Of a stretch of DNA of 64,000 bases, positions 13,330 to 25,314 are shown one piece after another. Below the pieces are notes generated by a model. The model was not told the origin of the DNA. It searched no databases and saw only the letters and a list, made by a program, of their open reading frames with translations. Position 1 is the first letter of the stretch; each line of letters begins with the position of its first letter. The DNA is taken from the NCBI GenBank assembly GCA_018697195.1, contig CM031878.1, positions 65,320,741-65,384,740 on the forward strand, written 5' to 3'. The DNA comes from Certhia americana (lineage: Eukaryota; Chordata; Aves; Passeriformes; Certhiidae). Both the position numbers and the translations under genes were made by a program.

Positions 13330-13725
13330 GGCTACAGGGTAGATATCTGCTCCAGTGTGGTCCTTAATGAGCTTTAGGAGACAACCTGCTTAACCATGGA
13401 CTCCTCCCAGGGCTTCAGGGCAATCTCAGCTGTGCACCTGGAGCACCTGTTCCTCCTCCTTCACGATCTTGGTGTCTGAAGGACTGTTTCCCTCATGTTT
13501 TCCTCATTCTCCCTCTCACAGCTGCTGCACATCTCTTATCCATATGTTAACACAGGGGCACCACCAGCACTGCTGTTGGGGTTGTGTTTGGCCAGCATGG
13601 GCCATGCTTTGGAGCCAGCTGGTACTAGATTTGTTCAACAGAGGAGCAGTTCCTGGTGTCTACTCTCATAGGTTATCCCTGCAACCTTCCTGCCCATCAA
13701 CCTCATAACAAAAGCTTGCTGTGTA
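13330..13725. mobile_element. Probable degenerate avian retroelement (LTR-type) fragment
   Basis: This GC-richer block contains, in order, 'ccatggactcctcccaggg', 'cacctggagcacctgttcct', 'gatcttggtgtctgaagg', 'ctcattctccctctcacagc', 'gttaacacaggggcacca' and 'ttggagccagctggtac'. I recognise this order from a repeat common in bird genomes and associated with endogenous retroviruses. It is heavily mutated. A 79-codon open frame at 13469-13708 is incidental. Orientation and family are not resolved. A repeat-library search returning no hit would refute the call. Confidence 0.45.
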
Positions 13726-14170
13726 AAATCAGTTGAGAACCTGCTCTTCCCTTCTCTCTCCCCCATCTCTTAAAGATTAAGAGGATGGATACAGGTCACA
13801 AAGATGTGGCCTCTCTATTCAGTAAGCAGGTCAATCCAGTAGAAGTGTGAGCTGCCCCTAAGGATAGCCATCATCAGTTGACTCACTATCTCACAGAAAT
13901 ACAGAGATATCCTGTGGGTGACAGTGGGTCAGAGAATTGTAACCAACATTGCTGCCTGGTGATGCAAGGAAAGCATCCGTGCCAGGCTGGTAGCTAAGAC
14001 AGAAGTATTGTGCCGTTTAGAGTTCTAACTGGGAAGCGATTGCTCCTGTTCAGCTTTGATGACTGATGAGGGGCAGTAGGTCACAGGCCATGGCACTGCA
14101 CTATTGTGAGTAGAGGGTTGTGAGTGAACAAGTAGTTTGGAACAGCCCTGTCTCAATCTGGGAAACACAC
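13726..14170. other. Moderate-GC stretch of unclear origin
   Basis: Composition stays above the window average and then falls back to AT-rich near 14.2 kb. No protein similarity is seen. It may be a continuation of the neighbouring retroelement-like block, or a second decayed repeat. I cannot name it. Confidence 0.3.
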
Positions 14171-16670
14171 TTGTTTCAATGCAGTATTTTCCCCACTCCT
14201 CCACACCTCTCTACTTTTATGTAGCTGCAATCTCTTCTACTTGCAGGTTTTTGAGTGGCAGAGTATCTTTGAATTGTAATAGGAATAAGAAGTAATACAT
14301 TATTAATATGTAAAGAGAGAAAACAGATGACATCCTCAGAAAAATGAACAAGAGAGAATGGTCTTAGAGCTAACCTGATAGATGCAATTTTACAATAGTT
14401 TTGTGATTATTTTCTCTTACCTTAGAGTCCTTCAGATAGTATCTGTTAACTTCCATCATCTTTATGTTAATTAGTTTTAAAATTATCTTAAACAAGCATA
14501 TATCCTGGTTGTAAGGGAAACCTATGGCATAAAATGCAGATCCCTTCTTCAGATTAATCATGTTTTAGTTAACAAATCCTGCAACTGAAGTTCACTGAGA
14601 GTATAGGGAGAAAATAACAATAAATGTTTTAGATCTTTTTAATTCTGAGAGTATTTATTGCACAAATAAAACTCAGTGGATTTAAATAGCAAGATAGAGA
14701 TGAGCATTAATACAGCTGTGTCCCTGGTTTAGGACAACCTGCATATTGTAAAAGTAAGTACTTGAACATAAAATGGCATATAATCTGTTCCAGTAAATTA
14801 TATCTATAAATTTTAAAATATACTGCTTTAAATTTAATACGTAACCATTGCTTTCATGTCACTACTTTTTTCATAATTTTTACCATTCACATTAAACATT
14901 TATGCAACTCCACTTATATTAATTCGTATTCACTGGCTTAAACCAGCTCCAAAATAGAGGTTAAGATGTTTTTCAACAAGCTGACAATTGAATCTTGTTT
15001 TAAATTATTTTAAGTTCCTTAAGTGTTAGATTGCTAACATTTGTTTCAAAAAATTACTAGGGAAACCTACCATATGCAACCCTGCTCTCAAAACTTTACA
15101 AAGAAATACAGAATGTGTTAATCAGCTGAGAACTGGGAGCTACTCCTCCCCAGTAACTGCTGTCTTTCAAAAAGTGCCTTAAATATTTTGCATGCCATGT
15201 CTTGTAGTGCTTGAACAAGACAGAGGAAGTTTAAGCTTCTTTATTCTTCCCAAGGAGGAAATTCTGGAAATAATAAAGGTAAAGGAAATGGCATCTAAAC
15301 TGCCCTTACCTTACATTATGACTTAGAGTAGGATTGTTCCATAAATGTCACTGACTTGAATTTAGCTGTACTTTAGCACTTGGGTGTAACAAGGAGAAAT
15401 CTGTCATTACAAGTAGCTTTCAAGACTGCCAGTAAATGACTGCAGGAATAGGGTTATTTTCCAACACCTGGTTGTTACAGCAATGGCCAGAAAAGCCAAT
15501 GTACTGCTGAGCTTCCTGAGGTTACTCTCACTTTATTCAAAAAGAATGGAGCTAAATGCTGGACTTGAAAGGATTTGTCTGAGCCATGAATTGAACTATG
15601 AAATTCTATATTTTCTTGGGCACTTAATCCCATTGTGCTTCAGTTCCAATCTAGAGAGAATATTGGTAGTTTATTGACTTTCTATTAAGAATTTGAAAAG
15701 GTAGTTTGTGAAAATGTCAGAAAAAGAGTATGTGAACCATAAAAGTACATACAAAAGAAAACCATGAGATTAATTTATAGAATTACTTTCCTGCATCAGT
15801 TTGATTGGCCAATGAAAGCTTTAAATTGGGCGATATTTTTCAATTTGTCAAGGCCTCAGCTTTTGATTTTACTGCATTGTGTCAGCTATCATGTAGAACT
15901 TCCATATTTCAATTGGGTTCCCTTTGATAGTGTGGATTTATTCTTATATGTCTTGTTGCTTTAGAAGTGCTAATCCATTTTTTCTTTGTTTTAATATAAT
16001 TCATGTGAATATGATTCTTCCTTTCAAGTCTTTAAGTTCTGGAGGGGGTTTTTTCTTTGTGTTTTTTTTTTTTGCTTATGTTTTGTACCTCTAATTCCTG
16101 CTACAAAAGGGAGACTTGATAGATGAATTGCAATGTACTATTTGCTTGGATTTGAGGAAAAAATTATTTTTCCTTTTTCTGTTGCATTCTGTCCTGAATG
16201 TATGCTTTGGTAGTAGCAATTATTTGCTTAAGAGGAGAACAAGAAAAAAAAGACCTCAGGGCATGCTGTTTGATCCAAAATGATCATCTCAGTGTGACAT
16301 TTGATGTAATACAGATGGTGCTGGAGACCTATATGGTCACAAATACAGCTATATAATATTTTATATAGTTTTGGCTATTTATTTATTCATTAATTTCTAC
16401 TAGGAGCTGTGGAGAGATGAAGTTTTATACTAGCACATTTTACTACCCAATTTTAACTACTGTTTCCATGGAGACTCCTTCTACTCCAGCACTTTCACAA
16501 TAGTTGGTTTTAATATGCTACCAAGAAGTTAACATCTACCAATACTGAATAACTAGGAGAGAAGATAAAGATAAATTGAATGGTGTCCAAATGAAAGCAG
16601 GGTTGTGATTTGTTTCTCAGCAGTGGGTTACAAATTTGTGTTTCAGTATTAGGATTTCTGGCTTTTCGAA

Positions 16671-16714
16671 AATACATAAATAAATAAACAAGCAAACAAA
16701 CAAATAAATAAATA
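16671..16714. repeat. AAAT/AAAC tetranucleotide tract
   Basis: Mixed AAAT and AAAC (ATAA, ACAA) units run through these bases with few interruptions. This is a short imperfect microsatellite. Confidence 0.8.
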
Positions 16715-18699
16715 ACATTTTACCCTTTGTGAAGTTTCCTTTAAATAACTTTAAGCATTTTGAATTGATAGCTGCTTGACATCTTATTTCATTATCTTGT
16801 TTCATGATCTGCAATTTAATTGGGTCCCTTTGCTTTGCTTTGTGTTATTACTGAAATTGAAATAAATCACAAAAGGCAAGGGAGATCTATGGTCCTCCCT
16901 TTTGAAAAGACACTAACAAAAATGAAATCAGCATGTTCTTTCCATAGAAAAATAGGATGCAGTTTTGCCAACATTAATGCTGAAAGACATTTTCTTGAAC
17001 AATGACAGTCAGTCATGTGTCTAAGATATTTATTTCATCTGTCGAAGAAGATGAAAGGAATATTTAAAGGTTGACCCTGCTTTCTGTTTTTATGCTGTGA
17101 TCTCACAGATTATGTTTGAATAAGCAGGTTTGTTTGGGGTTTTTTTTCCAGTTTAGGCTTTCAGGTTTTTTGTTTGTTTCATTTTCATTTGGCCTATTAT
17201 GGACGATTATTAACTTTACTAAAAGACCAATAATTCATTTTCTTTTACATTTGGTGCATTGGGAAAGAACATGATAGGTATAAACATGCAGCTATTTTCT
17301 ATGAAACTGTGTCCTCTTTTTTCAAACATCCTTTATTTTTCTATGTGCTTAATAAAAGGGGATGGGTTTTATGTGTATATTTCACCTGCATCTATTTTGT
17401 ATACTTCAACACACAGTTTTGATCAATTTTATTTTCCTTGTCATGCAAAGGAGGACTGTGTAAAAATTATGCTCCAGAGTAAAGTTACTACAAATACTCC
17501 CGGACTTGGTTCAGTCAGATTAACACGCTGGTGTTGCTTGTGATTGCTCACTGGTCTCTATAATACACAAGCTGTAAAACTGAAAGATGAAATTAGCAAC
17601 CATTAGCATCTTCAGTTTTGCTGCTTTAGCACCAATTATGCACAATTTATCTGTATGAAGATGAAAATCAGATAAATGCTGATTTAATTTTAAATAGCTA
17701 CTAAAATTAAAACTTGAGCAGTGAGACACTGAAATCTTCTGTTAAGTTAGTTAGTAACATTATTTTTTAAATCTTTGCTTATTTCATATAGATGATGCCA
17801 CATTAAAAAATAAATTATTTACTGATTTTTTGAGGTTCAAACTAGAAAAATATTATGTGTGCCTCTCAAAATAGTAAAATAAATAATCCACCCTGTTTTG
17901 GGATTCTCTACAATGTAACAGAAATTACTCAGCTATGTTTACTCCAATAGAGTGCTAAGTTTTTTTTAATGTCTTAAAATGGATACAGACTCATAGTTTT
18001 GGAAAAAACCCTTTCTTTTTGGTATTGTTTTAATAAAATCATTAGAGTAACGAAGACAACAGGTCCTTTACACTTTCCTGCAAAAACTATTTTAAGATTA
18101 AAATTTGCTTTTTACGTGTTCTGAAAAAAAAAATCAAAGCAATAACTTAAAATATATATTCTTCTTTGATATTTTACATCTGATTTTACAAAACAATAAA
18201 AAAAGAGTTTTTACTAGAATAAAACATATATAGAAAAGAAAATGAAAATTGTATGAAAATGGCAGGGTTTTGGTGAGGGACACTGCTGGGACAATCTTTG
18301 GTGGAGACAGCCAGGGTGGCCAGTAGAAATGAGTACACAACAGAACACACCTTAGCCCTTTGTTGCAAATAGAATGTTGTATTTTTGGAAGTTTATATTT
18401 TTATTTTTACAGAGTACTCAGCTAAGCTCAGGAACCGGTGCAGGGTGTGAGTGAATGGCTGTGTGAGGGTTCGTCTGCAGATCAAAGCAAATCCATCACA
18501 ACACAGAAACATTTCTGTTTCTTAAAACAAAACTAACAAACAAAATAAAAATTCTTTCCTTGAAAACTGAACAAAAACCGCTACACCTGGAAAGTGCATT
18601 ATAAAACTGTTGGAAGTGGAAGATATGATTTAGGAATAAGTGATTTCTCTCATCTCTACTCAGGAGATCCTCTACTTTGAAGAAAGCTTTATCAGCTCC

Positions 18700-18722
18700 A
18701 TAAAGTTTATCAGAAACTTTAT
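18700..18722. repeat. Short inverted repeat
   Basis: ATAAAGTTT (18700-18708) and AAACTTTAT (18714-18722) are reverse complements around ATCAG. It lies in a local region where 'ctttat' and its complement recur several times. Confidence 0.6.
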
Positions 18723-19784
18723 CTATATAAAGCTATTATACAAATAATTTATAATTATTTATATGCTCCAAAAATGCAAGTCATTAAACTGAAGAACAAA
18801 CACTGCTTCATATAGCGTTTCATTCAGTTTGGAAAAAAAAATCCATAGGGCAACTTAGTTCGTGCTCTGTTTGAGTCAACTGCTTTGTATATAGTACCAT
18901 TTGTGGTTTTCATTTCTTAGATGAATGTTACTGATGTTTGGAAAACATTAGCAAGAGAGAAAAAAAACCCCTAACTTTTAATTCTGGTTTTACGTTTTGA
19001 TTTACGAAGGGGTGGTTTTAATATTTATTTTAAGTTTCACCATCTCTTTGACAATAATAACATCTTCAAAGATTTTCAGGTGCATGAAGAGAGTATTTTT
19101 TTTATCATTCTAAGGATTCTGATGTGGTATACCTACAATTTTGGCAATAATTTTTTTTGCTACTTCAAACAGTGTGAAACACTTAAAATTTGGAAACACC
19201 AATATACTGTTGCATAATTCCAATCCAAAGCTGTTAAGTCAGTTTATTTTGATGAAGAACAAAGAAATGCTTTTTGTCCTTCCACATGAAAAGAGTATGT
19301 ATACAGTTTCATAGTTGCAATTGACTTCTTTCTTCAGCATATATGTAAAATGTTTCCAAACCAGGCTGACTTAAACGTGCAAAACCTTTTTAAATGAGAG
19401 ATTTGAGAATTTACTGGAAAGAGGCAATTTGTATCACATCAGTGACACAATCTTCCAGTTTTACCTTTGCATATTTGGAGAATGGGAAATAAAAAAATAG
19501 GAATGCAGAGCATGACTGGAGCGAAAAAAAAGGGATGAGAAGTATTATCTAGTGCAAACTGGTTCACAATATTTAATTTCTAGCTAATATAGCCCAGAAT
19601 AAGCAAGGAACTTGCATTTATATTCCTTTAAATAAACTATTTTACAGGATAGAGAGATAATTCTATTCCTTCATGACAGAATTAAAAAATATTTTGGTAC
19701 CGGGCTGTATTCTGATTCACAAGGCAATTGCATAGTAAGCCCCAATTTTCTGACCCACAGAGATGATAAGATAGAATAATAGAA

Positions 19785-20346
19785 CACTCAGTTAGCCAGT
19801 TTCCCACTCATCTCACAGATTTATATCCAGTCCATATTTTGTAATTTTATTCACAAGGAGCTGTGGTAAACGGTGTTGAACACTTTGATGAAGGCCAGGC
19901 AAACAGTATCCACCACTACTCTCATGCCAACAGAAAGTGTTACGGTGTTGTGCAGTATGACCAGCTCAGTCTGGAATGAATTTACTTTGCTAAATCTGCT
20001 TTAGCTTTTCCTGATCACCTGTTTTATTTGACATGCAGTACTTCCGAAGAGGACTCTCTCCATTATTCTCCCAAGGGCTGATGTAAGACTAATCGCTGTC
20101 TAGTTTTCTGGGTTCTTTTTTTTCCCTTTTCAGTAGGTACATTACTCTCTTCCAGTCATCACCCAGAGGTTCCCTGATTTCTACAACTTTGCAGATACTG
20201 AGACAGTGGCCTGGCAACTGTCAGCCACTTGCCTTAACACCCTGGAGTGGATACACCCAGGCCTATAAAGGTATGTGGGTTGAGCACTTGCAAAAGGATG
20301 CAGACCAGACCTTTCTCCACTACTGCACAGCCCCACAGGTGGGGCT
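19785..20346 (-). mobile_element. CR1 LINE fragment, reverse-transcriptase region (decayed)
   Basis: Reading the plus strand gives 'ttcacaaggagctgtgg', 'acggtgttgaacactttgat', 'gaaggccaggcaaacagtat', 'tcctgatcacctgttttat', 'gacatgcagtacttccg', 'ctcttccagtcatc' and 'caccctggagtggata'. These follow the reverse complement of the CR1 reverse-transcriptase coding region in order. Read on the minus strand it covers part of the polymerase domain, but stops and frameshifts break it, so it is a pseudogene remnant. It is more diverged than the copy at 25315-25970. The left end is uncertain. The right end abuts one copy of the 136-bp duplicated segment. Confidence 0.75.
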
Positions 20347-20350
20347 TTTT

Positions 20351-20486
20351 TGCTCTTTGTACATACAATAACATCTTATGTCTGTATGGGGATCAGAAAC
20401 CTCCAGTAGAAATTCTGCTAGAGAATCAAGAGGCATTTCTGCTCCAGAATCCTGAAGGTTTCATTAAAAACTTTACCATCTGATAT
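20351..20486. repeat. Copy A of a 136-bp duplicated segment
   Basis: This segment matches 23693-23828 base for base without gaps, with about six mismatches (roughly 96% identity). The match begins at 'tgctctttgt' and stops at 'gatattaaat', where flanks become unrelated. Neither strand encodes anything recognisable. It immediately follows the CR1 fragment. It could be a member of an unidentified dispersed repeat or a local segmental duplication. Confidence 0.92.
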
Positions 20487-23400
20487 TAAATTACTGTAGT
20501 TACTTAATCCTTTGATGTGGGTACACCTATGTCAGTGAATATCAACCTCTGCCTGGTCAGCATTCACAGTGATTGTTTTGCCAGAGCTATTTTGTATTGA
20601 ACCAGTGTCCTTCCTGCACTTCTGCCTATTGCTGTCTTAGGGACACCTTCTAACTCTTGAAACCTTTGGCCAGTTTTGGTCCTAGCTGAGACTTAGACTT
20701 CCTAAAAAATGAGTTTTGTCTTATTCTCAGAAATATTTCTAACATTTTTGCTTGTTTGTTCAAATGGTAGGCTTTCAGTTATTCATGGAATTTAAAAGGT
20801 GATTTCAACTGAATTTTTCTACTGAAAAAATAATTTCTTTTTGTTTGTGCATTACAAAGAATTTATTTTCATGTTTTTCCTTCAGGTTTTCATAGTTCTC
20901 AGTTTTTGAACACTAATCAATGTTCATTGTAAATTTTTAATATCTATGTTGAGGCACTTAATGTATGCTATCACAAGATGTCTAATTTCACTGTGAAAGT
21001 GTCACAGGTGTGATGAAATATATTTTTAATGCTGTAACTTTCTACTCCACTCATTGTTGCTTTTCTTGTGTCATTTTTCTTTCCTAGTAATAGAAAAAAA
21101 GTAAAATTAAATTAATTTCTCTATTTTATTGGAGATCTATAGGATTTTAAAAACTTGAAATAGGTCATGTCTCTATAAAAAGAAAATTACTTTATTTCTA
21201 AATTACTGTGCCATTGCCCAGTTACTGAGAGGACTTGACTTTCAATTTTCAGTAATTTTAAAGCAAGGGTTTTATAAGAGATACATCTTGTCAATAATTT
21301 TTATTTTCTTTTTTTTTTCACATTTATTACTGTCACACTAGTGCATTGTAAAGACCTAAATAAGATGTAGACATCAGTCACTGAACAAAAACTCTGTTTC
21401 ACAAACACCATGTTTTACTGAAACTAATCCTATCCATAAGCAATAAAATTGATGTATTTTATAAATGTTATATATTTTATATATTTCCTTATCAGTGTAA
21501 GTATTGGGGAAATTAATCTCAATTTCAAAGTAAAACAAGTGAAGACTGAAAGATAATTTTAGTTAAATTCAGCTTTTTTTATTAGGAAAATTAAATTGAC
21601 TTTGCAGTTAAAGCAATATCTTTACAGTTAGAATAATATTTCTGATAAACTGCTCAGATCCAAGGTGTGCAATGAAAAAATAGAAAGTTGCATATTTGAT
21701 TGTTTACTTAATGATATTTAACGAAGCTTACTGGTGAATAGCACTAAGAAAAATTGAGTTTCAAAACAGTTCTATTTATATTTATTTTAAAAACATTTAT
21801 GCTTTAAAAGGTTTTTGATTCTTTTACTTCTTATATGTATTAAACATAACATGTTTAAAATGTTTTAATTTGACATAACAACATTTTCAAAAAACTGAAA
21901 TATCAGCAAGTACTTGGTACTTCAAGTCTAGGGAATATTGATTTTGACTCTAGAAGATAAAACAGTATTGAGATACTTTAAAAATCTCTTTGTTTCTTTG
22001 TGAACCCTGTATGTGCTGCTCTGAGGCATAAATGCAGGAAGTAATCCCAAGGCAGTCTTATGACTGTTCTTAGCTGATAGAGCCATTATTAAAGGTAATT
22101 GCTATGTTCCAGTTATTTAATATCTTGTTCATAAATTAGGCAACATTAATCCATATTTCTTTTGTTCTTTTCTTGCTTTCACTTTCTTCTTAGCTTTTCA
22201 TGTATTATTTTCACCATATGTTTCATAAAATATGACAAGCTCTTTCTGATAGCTGAGTGCAGCTCAAGTTAAGAGAAATGACAGAATCATCACAATAAGC
22301 AGAAATGAATAACAATAGTGTATGTGTACAAACTTGTTAGTTCAGAAACTTAAAAGTAATTCAGCTTTTAGACAGTTCATTAAAATATAGTTCTCATTTG
22401 AATAAAGCATGGCAAAATTTAAAAGATTGTAGCAGACAGCATTTTTGTAAAATAAAGATTTGCAGATTACAGTCCCATTAGATGAAAAAGTAATTCACCC
22501 TATATCTGGAAAAGTTAACTATTGGTAATTCAACTTCTGATGGCAGAATTTACCACTTGTGCCATTAACACATGCTGATGAATTTGGGGGGCGTTGACAC
22601 TTTCACACTAACAGAGTGAAACATATGTGTATCAATATGATTAAATTTCTAATAATATATGATTTCTAACTAAGAATTAACTTCCAGAAACTTGTTATTT
22701 AAGAAACAGCAGCAGGGTTTTGTTGAAAAACATGTTCTATGGCCCACTATAATTTCTTGTCACCTTTTGCCATTCAGTTCCTAGACTGAGGTTCCAGGAA
22801 ATTATTTGACATGGTAATATCTTTCTTCAGAGAATGACATTTAGTTTGCAAAACAGTTCAGGCTTATGAAATGTTTCCAAATTTTCTTATTGCCATCAAA
22901 GATTTCTCTTTACTCTTAGCTGCTATCAAAGGCAGCTGTTGGATCTTTCAAGAATATAGCACAGTAGCATGAGTTTCATATGTTTTGAGAAAAGATTGGT
23001 ATACAACATAGAGTTGCTCATTCAGTCTGTAAGAATAGCAGACTTCTGTGAGAGGGAGCCTTCAGATCTGATGCATGCCCTGGTTTTTCATTTAAGAGTG
23101 TAATTCATTTTGAATAAATGTTTGCTCATTGGTATTACAAGGTTTGCCAAGTGCAGAATCTCTGTGTGGACGACACCATAACAGAAGTGCTTCACAGCTG
23201 ACACATCAGAGCAGTCCCTCTCTGGAATGCTGCATGCAAAACCACCTGAATGAGGCAGCTCCTCTTCTCACTGGTGTGGCTCTTGACGCTCCTTTTAGGC
23301 CTGTTAAACACAGTGTGCACTTTCCTCATTGTATCTCAGTTCCATTCTGCTGTTTTGAACATATTGAACAAAATCTAGAGAGAGTACCTTGAGAGTTTTC

Positions 23401-23692
23401 ATTTATGTTTAGTATCCTTATGTGTCTTTCAAGCAAATGTTATTTACATTTGTGTCAAAAATCTGGTTAAAAATTAGCTTTCCTAATTTGTATTTGCTGT
23501 AGTTATTCATATAAAGAAAGCTCAAAATCTGATGCTTTTAATGAATTGGGGAAGTTTCAGTTCTGTATAGGGCACGAAAATGTTCCTCATTTGAATTGTG
23601 CAGTCTTAAGTTTTTGGGTCGCTGTCTTCTGAAAATTAATTTCCTTGTAACCTGAGCCTCTGGGATCAAGAATTAATACGGGTGGTTTTTTT
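20487..23692. other. AT-rich non-coding stretch between the two duplicated segments
   Basis: No supported gene or recognised repeat. The only longer frame, 23129-23392 on the plus strand (87 codons), lies in a patch of higher GC. It shows no similarity I can name. A (T)n-rich patch lies near 21309-21320. Confidence 0.5.
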
Positions 23693-23828
23693 TGCTCTTT
23701 GTAAATACAATAACATCTTGTGTCTGTATGGGGATCAGAAACCTCCAGTAGAAATTCTGCTTGAGAATCAAGAGGCATTTCTGCTCCAGAATCCTGAAGG
23801 CTTCATTAGAAACTTTACCATCTGATAT
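23693..23828. repeat. Copy B of a 136-bp duplicated segment
   Basis: This is a direct-orientation copy of 20351-20486, about 3.34 kb downstream, with roughly 96% identity and no gaps. Open frames on both strands (for example 23761-24075 plus, 23587-23778 minus) run through it into unrelated flanking DNA. That argues against a conserved coding exon. Confidence 0.92.
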
Positions 23829-24569
23829 CAAATATGCCCTTATAATCATAATTTCTGTCATCCTTGGCCACAATGCTCTTCTCTTTTTAATTACTCATTT
23901 GCTTTCTGAATTATTTTTAGCTGTGGTAACAAGTTGTGCTATTTTTACTAAACAAAATCTGACAAAACTTCAGGAATCTTCTGTCTCAATGCGTCAGGGA
24001 AAACCTGTCTTAAAAAGGAATCATTTAGAGTGTATGACACTAACAAGGCAACCAAAGAGAAGTATATTTTCTTAGTATATTTGCTTCTTGGCAACTGATA
24101 AACTAGTTTCTCATACCCAATTTTTAAAAATGGCTGTTATAATATATTAAATGTTACTGACACGAGCTAGATTTTTGGGCAAAGAGAAAGGTTCACCATG
24201 TTGAGCCAAGTATGCCTCTTTTGTTCAGTGGATTTTCTCAGAAGTCTGAGTCGTTACCTTTTTCCCAATCACTGATTTATTGGCTATGCCTTGCCTGTTA
24301 GAATCACATAGATGGTGTGATCTTTTTACTGCATTTCTAGGGGTAGTTTTTGAATTGCTCTTTAAACAGCTCTTTAAACAGACTGTTCCTCAAGCCTTTG
24401 TTTTCATTACATTGTGGTACAAGTCAATTAATGTATGCTTTTTCCCCTAACTCTTGATATTATCTTTTTTTTTTAATTATAATCTCAGAATTACTTTACT
24501 ATATGAAAACATTCTAATTCTTATTTTATTATTACCATTGTAAAGTTTTGTCTTTGTTTGAAAGACAGG
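23829..24569. other. AT-rich non-coding stretch with a 12-bp tandem duplication
   Basis: No gene is supported. GCTCTTTAAACA occurs twice in tandem at 24357-24380. A 104-codon frame (23761-24075) enters from the duplicated segment but resembles no known protein. Confidence 0.5.
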
Positions 24570-24979
24570 TGTCTGATAGGGAAGGCAGGAGCCTCCCTTG
24601 GAATGGAGAATGCAAACCCACCCCCCTCCGCCCCCTCACCCTGAATTGTTATAATTTTGAAATTAAGGGTCTCTCAGGCAAAGGTATGAGGATAGGAAGA
24701 ACAGTTCTTTACTAGTGTGTATAACAAGGCAAACAGAACAGCAATAACTATGACAACAACAAACAGACCCAGTCACAGTTTTCTCTGTTGCTGGCACTCT
24801 CCCCTTTGGTGCAGTTACCATCACAGCCAGCCAGGGTGAGCAAAAATCCTGGGGTGCTGCCTTATGGTGATGCGTTAAGCTTTAACTATTCTATGTTTTA
24901 GACTCTGTGCTGTCTTAGTGGGTAGTCTTGGGTTTCATATTAAGTGCTACTGAGCTCTCTTCACAGAGTAGATAGACAA
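24570..24979 (-). mobile_element. Possible endogenous-retrovirus LTR-like block
   Basis: From 'tgtctgataggg' at 24570 the DNA becomes GC-richer, with 'ggaatggagaatgcaaaccc', 'ttgaaattaagggtctctca', 'acagttctttactagtgtgt' and 'ccagtcacagttttctctgt'. I associate this order with an avian LTR. Read on the minus strand the block would end in CA, as an LTR should. There is no open frame, and no canonical AATAAA was identified. Family and even orientation are tentative. The right boundary with the next LTR-like stretch is not visible. Confidence 0.4.
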
Positions 24980-25312
24980 AACAATTCCTTCTCTAGTTGG
25001 ATACCAAGGGCAACTTTCAGGCCCAAGAACGAAAACAATGATGATGTGAGAAGGAAAAACAAGGAGGATGGAGCTTCATAACCGGAAGCTATGGTTGGAT
25101 AATTAGCTCCAATGTGCTAATAGACTAGAATTTATAAAAGTGTGAGACATTGTGACCCGGGTGTCCACTTTGTGACTACTTTGGGTACATCGTGGGTGTG
25201 CTCCAGGTGGACTCTTGTGTCCAGGTGTACCCAGTGAGGCCTTACCATAAAAACCTACTTTATCCTTTTGCTCTGTCTAGTCTCTGTTCCAAGTCAGCCT
25301 CGAGAAGACATC
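24980..25312 (+). mobile_element. Probable ERVL-class LTR, 3' portion
   Basis: The plus strand carries 'ggataccaagggcaact', 'gagcttcataaccggaagct', a TATA-like element TTTATAAAAG at 25131-25140, 'gtgacccgggtgtccac', 'tttgtgactactttgggtac', 'ctactttatccttttgctct' and 'gtctagtctctgttccaagt'. These agree in order with a bird ERVL-type LTR as I remember it. The spot expected for the polyadenylation signal reads 'ccataaaaac', a mutated form. No retroviral coding sequence adjoins it, so it looks like a solo or truncated LTR. It ends right at the CR1 fragment that follows. Confidence 0.6.
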
Positions 25313-25314
25313 AA

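Larger units (their letters stand above)
14171..19784. other. AT-rich non-coding stretch
   Basis: About 5.6 kb without a supported gene or recognisable transposable element. Open frames are at most about 94 codons (17259-17543, plus strand) and lack similarity to known proteins. It holds a short A-rich tetranucleotide tract (16671-16714) and a 9-bp inverted repeat (18700-18722). Confidence 0.5.
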
